Shown here: one piece after another, positions 25,401-37,400 of the stretch | Layout of the letters: each line of letters begins with the position of its first letter | Position numbering within the stretch: the stretch's first letter is position 1 | NCBI GenBank assembly: GCA_946894095.1 | Contig: OX335644.1 | Span: forward strand, 21,929,595 to 21,993,594 | Direction of reading: 5' to 3' | Length of the DNA: 64,000 bases | Origin: Incurvaria masculella | Lineage: Eukaryota > Arthropoda > Insecta > Lepidoptera > Incurvariidae | Position numbers and translations under genes: made by a program | Notes under the pieces: model-generated | The model's database searches: none | What the model was told of the DNA's origin: nothing | Seen by the model: the letters and a program-made list of their open reading frames with translations, nothing else

Positions 25401-28400
25401 CCGAGTTCGATTAGTGCATTTTCATCACGAATGCGAGCTGCTCCATGGTTCGGAATCCATGTAAAACCGTAGGTCCCCTTCCCCTACTAGGTGGGAGGAT
25501 TTAAGCCCTCCCGGGTTGGTACCATCGCATTGGATGAAAAGATGGTCGAAGCGGCAATGAAAAATTGTCCGTGTTTTCCATCCAGTTCAATGTAGCCGTG
25601 CTCATAAAGGGAAGGTCCTGGCATGGCACCTAATTCCTTCGGGAATGTGGTGTATTGGGCTAATATCATAACGGTAGTTGTGTGGTATTAGCCATCCATG
25701 TCGGGTCGCATAAAAAAAAAGTACAGAAAATTCATCGTTGGTATTGACACGTCAGTATTCTAGTCAAAACATTCAGCTTCGGTATTGTTATATCGGTAAA
25801 AGATTCACCTTTAGTATTGTAGATGTAACAGTCGAATTCAGTTATGATGTCAATATTCCTACCGAAACAATCAGCTTTGATATTGTCATGTCACTATTCT
25901 CATCGAAAGATTCACGTTTCCGTATCGTCACGTTTGTAATCCTGTCAAAAGTTCAGCATCAGCATGTCAGTCAGTCAGCATGTTTGGGTCCACTGCTGGA
26001 CATACGCCTCTCTAATTTTTCTTCAATCCTCCCAGCCCTCAGCGGGAGTCGTATTCACTACGTATAATATTCACAACGTATAATAGTATTTTTTCCAAAA
26101 AATTAAAACCATGCATATCGTATAATATTCACAACGTATAATGTTATACGTTGTGCATGAGTTTAAAAATAAAATAAACTCTTTGCATCATGCAGAACGT
26201 ATAATAGTCACAACGTATAATATTCCTAACATGAATTCACAAAAAAAGAAAACCATGCAGAACGTATAATATGCCAAGAAGCACTGCATAAAGCGCCCTA
26301 ACAACGATACATTTAAGGCTGAAATTGCTACGAATCGATATCTGTTGAAGAGTAACAATTTGCTACAACGCTAATTGAGACGGTCGAAAAGTCGCGTGCG
26401 AGTATAATCTTTAATCTTATATCGATAAGGGCGCTTATCGTATGAAATATTTTAGGATTATATGATATGCATGGTTTTCTTTTTTTGTTAAATAAAGATC
26501 ATAACATTATACGTTGTGACTATTATACGTTATGCATGGAGAAATAAGTAATTTAATTTTTTGGACTTCTTCATGCACTACGTATAAGATTATACGATCT
26601 GCCGATTATACGTTGTGCATGGTTTTAAAATTTTGTTAAAATATGACATTATACGATCTGCATATTATACGTTATGCCGTTCCCCCCTCAGCGGTACGGA
26701 ACCACTGCTTTCCGCCGACGCACTTGATGTCGTCGTCCTACCTGGCAGGTGGTCTTCCCACACTCCGTTTTCCTGTCCACGGCCGCCAGTGCAGGACACG
26801 GTTAACCCAACGGTCGTCGTCTCTTCGGCTGAAGTGAGCAGCCCATTGCCATATAGCCACCCGGTGTCCAATATCAACTACTTTGGTACGTCGGCATCAG
26901 CATGATTGGGTGGAATGTTAAAAAAAAAATCTGATTCAGTATGATCGGGTGGAATGTGGACTGCACCGACCTGCTGCTCGAGCAGTGCCTCCGGCGGGGA
27001 CGACACCACCTTGTCGACGTCGGCGCGCCCGATGAGCTGCTCGGGTCGCTCCCACACAGACGAGTGCGCCGTCGGGTTGTAGAAGAAGACGCGCCCGTCG
27101 CCCGTCCACACCACACACCTGACATAGAAACAACACTGTTAATACCACTGGAAATACATCTTAGCAACTTTTTGCACTACTTTTTTCTCATAATGATCTC
27201 ACAAATGATAGCCCTTTTTACAAAGTGTTGTATGAGATTAAATCCTTAACTATGTAGTCACCAATATAGTTATGGCTAGTATCTTTCCATTATTGAGGAG
27301 TTATAGCAGAAATAGCGACGAACGACTGTGGCCTACATAGATGCACAAACCCCCTTAAGTGCTTGGTGCCCCTTAAGATGTCTCTTTCTGCAACCAGGCC
27401 TTCGTGAGGCTGGGATACATTAATGTCTCCAACATTGTTGCGCCGTTTATGTATTTGAAAGAAATATGCAGATATCACTGAATGAAATATTCCTCAAATT
27501 ATTAAATATTTTTAATAACTCTATTGAAATAAGGGCTGCATAAGCATTGACTATGCGAGGACTAACTAAAAGAATTGCGGTAAAGCGAAATCTGATGGTA
27601 TGCAACCACTGTTTCGAGCCGGTTTCCACGGCGACAGAATCGTCTGTATAGCATAGCCCTTACCAGGGTGTGCCGGAGATGGGCGTGCTCGATATGGGGC
27701 GGCTCTTGTCGGCCGCCTTTGCCGCGGCGGCTTTCTCCTTCTCAACGCGCTCCCGCTCCGCCCGCTCGCGCTCCGCCCGCTCGCGCTCCTCCCGCTCGCG
27801 CTCCGCCCGCTCGCGCTCCGCCCGCTCGCGCTCCTCCACCGCGCGCCGCTCCGCCGCCTCGCGCTCCAGCTTCGCCTCCTCGTGCGCCTCCACGTCGATC
27901 ACTGGTGATGCGGATATAGCGGCATTACAATATGGAAGCTAAATCTTTGGACAGATATATACCGACATGACAATATGGAAATATACTGACATGATAATAT
28001 GGAAATATACTGACATGATAATGCGAAAGCCAAATATTTGGAAAGAAATGTTCTGACATGACAATACAAAAGCTGAATCTTTGGACGGATTGGACAGAAC
28101 AGGGGGTCCATTCAGGGCAAGAGTGAGTTCGAATTCGTCACTAAATATCAACTCACTTTTTTAAATAGTTAATGTTTCCACACTTCTTGAACATCGTTAC
28201 AGTTAGGAACAAAATCTGGTCTGTCCACCAAAAGCGAGAAAAAAACCAGCAGCTGGGGAACACAAACGCAACGATACGATTGGACCGATGGATAAATAAG
28301 ACTTTGTTTCGCTTATTGCGCGAGCAGAAACGAGAAAGAAATACTTTTATCGATCAATGTAGCCGTTTCGTTTGTTTGTGATCCCGCTGGTAATAAAATA

Positions 28401-31400
28401 AGTGACAGCTGAAAATACTGACATAAGTACAAGGACCGACTGTCGGACTGAAGGATTTAATCTATTTAAAAAAACCGGCCAAGTGCGAGTACATGATTTA
28501 ACACAAAAAAATCAGGTTTTTAGTATGGGAACCCCCTTTAATTTTCATTAGTTTTACCTATTTGTTGTTATTGCGGCAAAATAAATACACACTCTGTGAA
28601 AATTTCAGCTGCTATTAGTTCATGAGAAACAGCCCTGTGACAGACGGACGGATGGACAGACGGACAGCGGAGGTTTAGTAATAGGGTTCCGTTGGCACCC
28701 TTCTGGTACAGAACCCTAAAAAGGCACATAGTCGGCTGACTAAGTAGTTTTCAAAGAGACGAGAATTTGTGCCACCTAAAACATACATAACATGTGAGCA
28801 CGACTTAGGGCACTTTTAATGCTATCTGTATTGATATCGAAAAGCCGATTTGTGAAAAAAAAAAATTTAATATTGTATGATTGCCTTCTTCAGATAGAGA
28901 TTATTTTTTTTATTTGAATTTATAATCATCGGTCCGCTTTGGTAGATAGCCTGTACATTTGTAAATTTACATTTTTATTCATGACAATTCTTGTTTTTTT
29001 GTGATTGTTGTAGCCAATTTTTTTTAAAGAACCACATGGAAGGTGCACACCACTACTATCATATTACCCAAATACTCCTAATAAGAACAAGGTGCCATGC
29101 CGGAAAATTCCTCATAATTCACGGGTACATAGAACTGGATGGAAAACACTGACTAGTTTCATTGTCGCTTCGAGCACTTTTCATTTAATGCGATGGAACA
29201 AACCCGGGCGGGAATAACCCTACCACCTAGTTAGTAACCTACAAGTTTAAGTGGAATCCGAACCATAATATATGCCACACACTGGAGTATAACTGCGAAG
29301 GAGCTGACAGACTCTATAAAATACACGTAATTTGTTACCCTCCCCTAATTCGAGCCTTACGTGAAATGGACAAGCCCTTGACATCATGGGGGCTCCTTTG
29401 TAGGTCTAAATCGCATTGCCTTTCTTTTATTGACGTTTGGACTCGGACCATTTTCCCTTTTTTGGATAGGAAAAACGTCCAAAATACCTTCCACAACTGA
29501 AGTCGAGTCGGCCTCCATCTTTTCTTCATCGGGCAACTTGGTCTTTGAAGCAATCTTCTCATTGAGTTCTGAGGAAGAAATATAAATAACTAATGAAAAT
29601 GGCTCTTTTTCTAAATTACCTACACTAAAGGTTAGGGATTTGTGGAGTCATAATTCTACATGAAATTATAAATGTAGTGAAAACTCTATATTGCGACACT
29701 TAGGGGACTGCGCGTTTTGTGGCGTTATTGAGAATTGTCTTTAAATGGAGAGAAGAAAAATGGATGGTCAACGCACATGAAGAATGTGAGATTTACGAAA
29801 TTTAAGGTGGCCCTTCCCGACGGGACTAAATTATTCGCAGGCACGGCAGAAATCGTTCTATTGCGCTCTGGCGCCGTCTGTTTCAAAGAAAAAACAGTCT
29901 TCGTGATGAGGACGATGCAACACGTCTACAAAGAAAACAATGCATAGTGTTTGATTTGGTCAGATCTAAAAAAAATAATAATTATAAAACGACTTATAGC
30001 TAAAGTAAATCACAGATGCTGCAGTCAAAAATCAAACGAAGACAAAACTGATTTTGAATCTTAATGGAACAAGCTAGGCTAGAAGACTACGATTGTTTTT
30101 TTTTTTTTGTTTTATCATTGAGTAAAATTCACATCCAAACTAAATGTTTAAAATGCATGAGAAATTCAAACTTTCGGACCTTATAACTTTAAAAATGTTA
30201 GCAAAATGTTGGCAACAAAACAATTTTTTTTGTTGCCAAACTTCTTTATAGTCATTATTACCTCATTTATATATAAGTGCATAAGAAAGTACTGTTTATT
30301 GCTTAATAATGACGAATCTTGGTCGTTATTTAGAGCAGGTGTGATGCTATAAAAAGTATATTATTTCATTTCATTTATATATTATTATTATTCTACTTCT
30401 GGTAGTCAAACTACACTAAGCCCCGGTTGCACGAAGAAACGGCTGAGTTAATCAATGTTCAAACACGTCACTTTTAGTGAACCGCATAGAGGTCCTTCCA
30501 TACTGTCCACACAAAGTGACGTGTTTAATCATACTTTGACGTTGATTTTGATTTTTTGTTTTTTCATGCACTCGGCCCTTAGTCACGTCACAATTTAATT
30601 GATCCGCGGATTCGATCAACCAGTGAACAAGAACCCGCAAAGAAACTTCACTGATCTATAAGTTATGATTATTTTTTTCCTCCACATTCATGATATAATA
30701 CAATTATGATTTCATACCTAAATGCTACTGCCAAAACTTACATTTTTGTATGGATAACAAGGCAAACCAACCAAAGTCCAGTAATTTCGACGTTTCAGAG
30801 AGTTTGTCGTTAGACCAAGTGTCGTTAGACCGAGTGTCGTTATATAGAGTGTAAACCACTGTAGCTAACAAAAAAAATTTTTTTTCTAACTAGCATACTA
30901 AATGTTAGGGATATCTGGAGTTCAACTCTACATGTAAATATAAATAACTAATAAAAATTGCCTTTTTCTAACTAACCCACTAAAAGTTAAGGATTTCTAG
31001 AATTATAACTCTACATAGAAAAATAATTGACTGATGAAAATCACTCTGTTTATACCTCAACTACAATAAAAGGTCAGGGATATCTGGAGTTATAACTCTA
31101 CATGGAAATATAGATAACTATAAAAAAATGCCTTTTTTCCAGCTAACCCACTAAAAGTTAAGGATTTATAGAACTGTGACTCTACATAGAAAAACAATTA
31201 ACTGATGAAAATCACTCCGTTTACCTCAACTACAAAAAAAATATCTGGAGTTATAAATCTACATGGAAATATAGATAACTATAAAAAAATGCCTTTTTTC
31301 CAGCTAACCCACTAAAAGTTAAGGATTTATAGAACTATGACTCTACATAGAAAAACAATTAACTGATGAAAATCACTCCGTTTACCTCAACTACAAAAAA

Positions 31401-34400
31401 AATATCTGGAGTTATAACTCTACATGGAAATATAGATAACTATAAAAAATTGCCTTTTTTCAAGCTAACCCACTAAAAGTTAAGGATTTCTAGAATTAAG
31501 ACTCTACATATAAAAATAATTAACTGATGAAAATCACTCCGTTTACCTCAACTACAAAAAAAATATCTGGAGTTATGACTCTACATGGAAATATAAATAA
31601 CTATAGTCGAGCCGTTCTAAGAAGCGTTTTTGACACAGCAGTGTGGAAGAAAAGCTAATGACTAAATTATGGAACAGACCACTTTACCCCACGTTTTATA
31701 TTTTTGGGACCAAATAATAACAGCTTGCTGATGTGTTTTTTTTTTATTATGACTTGTAGAATATATTTTATTCTATATTGTGTCTATTAAGGGCCTGGTA
31801 CTAGCCAAATCGCAAAGTTAGACGAGGCACCCCAAGTAAACTAACTAAGTCTGACGATTATAAGTGTCATCCTTACAATATATGATTCCTTGTCTAGGAA
31901 TCGAATGATTTTCGTTAATGTATGTTTCCGTTTTCTATGCAAAATACATTGCGGAAACGGTGTCCATTTCCGAACTTTTTTGACTAAATGTAGAAATCTA
32001 AAAGCAAATGGAATTTTTTGTTTATGCATATATGCTGTTTTTGCTTATATCTAGAAATCGAATGACTTTCAGATTTCTAATGAGAAAAATCAACTTTTTT
32101 TATTTTTATTATTATTTAAATAAATGATGGAATAAAAAAATATTAACAATCCATTATCAGTCTGGAGTTCTATTTGGATTTGCTGAAGCATATTCAGTAC
32201 ATATTATTACATTTGTTAAAAAGTGCATTTGTATGGCGCGAGTAGTTGGCTAGTCCTAGCGCCTTAATTACTTAACAATGTATTAAATAATATAATTATG
32301 AACAAAACAATGGTACAGTACCAGCACTGGGAGTAAATTGCAATAGGGATGTGAACCTGCAAAATAATATCGACCATTTAAGTTTTAATATCTTTAATTT
32401 TCATAACTATTACTTAAATATTCTTATAAAGGAAAATCAAATAGATGTCATCACGATTACCAATGTTTGCTTGTGAGAATGAATATTCGGTCTCGGGATT
32501 TCCAGCAATTAACGAATGCCTCCTTCATTTCTTAAATTATATGTTTAGGCACATATAATAAATGGAAAGTTAATTGCAATATCATCTAGCTTTTTAGGGT
32601 TCCGTACCCAAAGGGTGAAAACGGAACCCTATTACTAAGCCTCCGCTGTCCGTCCGTCCGTCCGTCCGTCCGCCTGTCCGTCTGTCACAGGGCTGTATCT
32701 CATTTACCGTAACAGGTAGGAAGCTGAAATTTTCACAGATTATGTATGTATTTTGCCGCTATAACAACAAATAGGTAACATTATAAAATAATAATAATTA
32801 AAGGGGGCCCCATACAAAAAACGTATTTTATTTTGTAAATCTTGTGCGATGGTACGGAACCCTTCGTGTGCGAGTCCAACTCGCACTTGGCCGGTTTTTC
32901 TAGTCAGTTAACTTTACACCGCTGAAGAAGAAAGTCGAATCAGTCGAATAAAACTGACAGTAATCTTATGTGAAATAGAATAATAACAATCGGCTTAGAT
33001 TCACGATATTTGTACGTCGCCCTTTTTTTTTCATTTTGGGTGGTTATGTTTTCCTTTTTTCGGTCCTCAATACTGTTTTTCGACTAAAAAAGTGGTGCTC
33101 ACCACAAAAGTTGTCAATTACTACTCACGAAAATGTATGTGGAAGAGGCTCCTTTTAAGGTGTACAGCAAAATGTTATTAAAATTTTTTGCTCCAAATAT
33201 ACAATGGTTAATGTTTGGAAAATTATTCCGTTGAAAGCTGTATATGTGCAAAAGATCTTGTATTTAGGTTATGAAACACCTTCCGATATCAGATTATCAC
33301 CTGTCCATCTGTATGAATGTGTTTTATTTTAGAGAAGATTGCCTATTATTAGATTTTTGCTTTTCCTTATTGAAATGTTATCGATATAAAAGTAAAACTC
33401 TGGTTTTTACCCTTCCCTATCCCTCATCTGTCAAAAAACGCTTCTTAGAACGGCTCGACTATAATCAAATTTGCCCTTTTAGAGTTCCGTACCCAAAGGG
33501 TGCCAAGGAACCCTATTACTAAGCCTCCGCTATCCGTCCGTTCGTCCGTCTGTCACGGGGCTGTATCTCATGAACCATAATATGTAGGCAGATGATTTTT
33601 TCACAGTGTGTGTATTTATTTTGCCGCTATAACAAATATGTAGGTCAAATAAAAAAAATATAAAAATGAAAGGGGGGCCTCATAGAAAAAATAGATTTTT
33701 TATGTTAAATCTTGTACAATGGTACGGAACCCTTCGTGTGCGAGTCCGACTTGCACTTGGCCGGTTTTTCTAACTCACCTACTAAAGATTTCTGAAGTTA
33801 TAACTACATGGAAAAATAAATAATTAATGAAAGTCGCCCATTTTCTACCTTACCTACACTACAATTTAGTTATATATGGAGTTATAACTCTACATGCATC
33901 CATGCATCCAAACACATTTGCTTTCAATTGGTCGCATATAGGGTCAATCCAGCATAACATCAGAGAATCAAAATTGTGCTTCAAATATGATTAGCCTTTC
34001 CTTATCTAAAGTTAATTTCCATCCAGTTCTTAATATTGGTTCAGTAAAAGCTAAATCATTCTCAGAATAGGAGTCATCAGGAAAACAAAAATCTAAAGGC
34101 TGTTTCATGCTAGAAACAATTTTAGAAAGTTTTGTATGGGATTTCTTTTGTAGGTGGTGCTGCCGTCTTTGAAATGTAATTTAAGACTACCAAATAGTTT
34201 AAAAATGCAATACTTTATGTCCACTTTTCGTGGATCGGTCGCAGCCTCTTGCCAGAAAGGTGAACACCCTGAAGTTTCCAGCCAGGGTGCGGTTGGGATT
34301 AACCATACCACCTAGCAAAGAAGGGGCCTAGTTTTACGCGGAATTGGAACCACAGCCGGCCTCAAGGGTTGAAAACGATCACCCATCTAGAAACCAACCG

Positions 34401-37400
34401 CTCTCAGAGTTGCTTCACCCAAGTTTATTGAACCACATATCGAGTATTCCATTCGCATCTGCAGACACCCTGAAAGATACTTGATAAATGAGAAACAGGG
34501 CAACCGACCGTCAAGATCCTTGAGTGCCTGCGGCTTCACCCACACGCTCAGCTGTTGCTCGGCGCAGTAGTAGTAGGGGCGGCCGTCGGGCGCTCTGTGA
34601 GTCGTCCACTGGGCCGCGCGCGCAGACAGCTCCGGCGGAACCTATTATCAGTATGCGCCAGTAAATTATTATTTTCCATACATACACACCTTCACACCAC
34701 TTTCCCGGCGGGGTGGACAGAGACTATAGAGCGCCATATGGTACGATAACAGCACATTTATTTCGCTTCATCTACAGACATACATCTTTTCATACATGCT
34801 CTACGATTTTATTTATTTATTTACTCTTTTATACATACATGTAAAGGGCGAGCTTATCGCTAAAAAGCTATATCTTACAACGATTACAGGTGCTACGTAC
34901 CTGACGTACTTTGATTTCCTGCATTACCATAAATCAATGTTTGAATAAAAAAGAAAAAATAAACAAAAAATCTGTTGTCAAGCGTGATTGTCTGACACAA
35001 CAGTTTTGGCAACATGCACCCACCTTGGGCATTTCGTCGTCGTCCATGAGCTCCTGCTGCTGCTGCTGCGACTGTCCACTGAGGCCGGCCGGCGCGGGCT
35101 CCGCGGCGGACTCCGTCTCCGGCGTGGCCGCTCCCGTGCCGCCAGCACCAATCGCAACGTTCGGCGGGGGCTGGACATCAACAAATAACATGATCGCGGG
35201 CGCCACTCGCCCGGACAAAATTTTCTGTCCCGGGTTTCGCAGACAGCGAGCGTGGAAGGGAGGGAGTAGCGTTAGAAACTAATTGATATGGCGCTAAAAC
35301 TGAACCGAACCTCAAGCAATTCAAACCCGAGGAAACACTTTATAACCAATCGTGTGGTTGAGTCGTGGAACAGGCTCCCGGAGGAAGTGATTAGTGCCGC
35401 TTCAGTGAATAGCTTTAAAAACAGACTTGACACTTATACAAAAAATCATAAACTTTAGACTTTTTATAGGAATAAAAAAAAAAAAAAACTTTTTTACCAA
35501 CGTTACCAACTCAGATGTACACGCATCAGCTTTAAGCTGCTAGTGTATCGAGACAATAATAATAATAATAATAATAATGACTACTTTTTGACGGCTGCGG
35601 AAAACAACAGACATAACGACGTAGTGGAGGGCGATTCTAAGCTCACCCCGCTTAATCTGTCCGACACGAGCTTTACGCTTCCGGTTTTAAGCACTACTGA
35701 GCGTGTGGAAGTATGGAGAGGCAAGGAACTGCATGGACGGTTTCTCCGGGTACTAGAGTCGCCAAACACGCATCTCTTGGATTCAGTCCAATGGATGCGG
35801 TTTGGTGACCTATTCGGAGAAACTGAAGGCTTCGTTTGTGCCATTCAGGACCAAATGATCGTCACGCGTAACTTCCGGAAGTATATAATGAAGGATGGAT
35901 CGGTCGACATCTGCCGAGCCTGTGGCCAACCAGGTGAGACCATCCGCCATATTACTTCCGGTTGTTCGCGCCTGGCGAGCGTTGAGTACCTGGAGCGGCA
36001 CAATCAAGTAGCCAAAATAGTCCATCAGCAACTTGCCTTTAAACACGGCCTCATAGACTCAGTAGTGCCATACTATAAGTACAAACCGGAAGACGTGTTA
36101 GAAAAAGATGGCACTAAGCTCTATTGGGATCGACCAATACGAACCGATAAGACAATCAAGTGCAACAAGCCTGATATTTTCTTGGTCGATCCCAAGTCCA
36201 ATGAGATCTTCCTCGTAGACATAACAATACCACATGACGAAAACCTCGACAGGGCCGAAAATGAAAAGCTAATGAAATATTTAGACCTGGCCCACGAGGT
36301 TACCGCCATGTGGCGTGCACGGAAAACCACCATCGTGCCAATTGTTATGTCTACGAACGGCGTTGTTCCAAAGAATTTGGCCAAACAATTAGAAAAATTA
36401 GACATCGATATTGGGCTCCGATTCCAGATGCAGAAAGCGGTTCTGCTCTCGAATACGAGAATCGTTCGGCGGTTTCTGTCTCTGTAGCTCGGAGCGGCCT
36501 TATTGGATTTGTCCCAGGTGGGACCTCCCTAAGGTTAAATACAGTTTTAGGTTTATATTTTTTAAGGCTACGATTTTGTATGTTTTTATTAGATAATATA
36601 AACCTAAAATTAGTTAAACAAATATATAATGTGAATAATAATAATGTAGCGACATGTTAGTGGAAAATGTACGAATTCGGGATGCGCAACAACGAATGTT
36701 CGTTATACTAAATAGGGTCCTGTGATGTTATTACGTGTCGTTGGAACTCAAGAACATCAGTAGTGAGATAATTCGTGAGCGAACTGACTCGCTGGCGCCA
36801 CCGTTTTTTAATTCGTCAGCCTCAGTGGCCCAGTGGCGCGACACTTCGGCGATCGCTCTCTGAAGTTAAGCAACGCTGGGTCCGGTCTGGTCTTGGATGG
36901 GTGACCATTCGACCGTTGAGAGGCTGGCCGTGGTTCGGATTCCACGTTAAACTGTAGGTCCCCTTCCTTACTTACTAGGTGGTAGGGTTAATCCCGCCCG
37001 GGTTGGTACCACCGCATTGGATGAACGATGGTCGAAGCGGCAATGAAAATTGTCCGTGTTTTCCATCCAGTTCAATGTAGCCGTGCAATATAAGGAAGGT
37101 CCTGGCATGGCACCTAGTTCCCATGTGGTGTGTTGGGCTAATACCATGACAGAAGGTGTGGTATTAGCCATCCATGTCCAGTCACATAAAAAAAAAATGT
37201 TAAAGTGGCCACGCTGCCCCCATACAAACGAGTTATGACTCCTTATGACTTCCTGTGATAGTTGATTCCAGGAGTATACAACTCTGTTGCAAAGAAAATG
37301 TTTTCTGGGATTTGTCCTTGAGGAAGAAAAATATTTGATACAATATTTTTTGAAAATAATTCTGTCTCGACAATCGTCTGAAGCAGGATTCGAACTTGCG

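Larger units (their letters stand above)
31606..33459. mobile_element. TA-site transposon with long inverted termini, carrying other elements
   Basis: GTCGAGCCGTTCTAAGAAGCG at the left and CGCTTCTTAGAACGGCTCGAC at the right are perfect inverted repeats, continuing over about 28 bp, with TA on each side (31604-31605, 33460-33461), as in Tc1/mariner elements. It sits within one monomer of the 160-bp array. It contains MITE B copy 2 and GTCC-repeat copy 4. No transposase frame remains. Confidence 0.8.
29569..33895. repeat. Dimeric 160-bp tandem repeat of TCERG1 intron 9
   Basis: Monomers lie at 29570-29690, 30885-31603 and 33770-33895. In the central block two diverged half-units of about 80 bp, one with ATGCCTTTTTTCCAGCTAAC and the other with GATGAAAATCACTCCG, alternate to give a 160-161 bp period (starts near 31083, 31243, 31404, 31565). 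Transposons (29806, 30424, 31606 and 33478 onward) split the original array. Confidence 0.8.

Noticed and set aside
35543..35580. Poly-Asn N-terminus of the 314-codon frame
   Set aside because: It is translated AAT microsatellite belonging to the tail of the neighbouring LINE, not part of the R4/Dong-like protein.
36818..36925. Possible 5S rRNA gene
   Set aside because: Only the internal promoter region resembles 5S rRNA, it is fused to a SINE body, and diverged copies occur several times.
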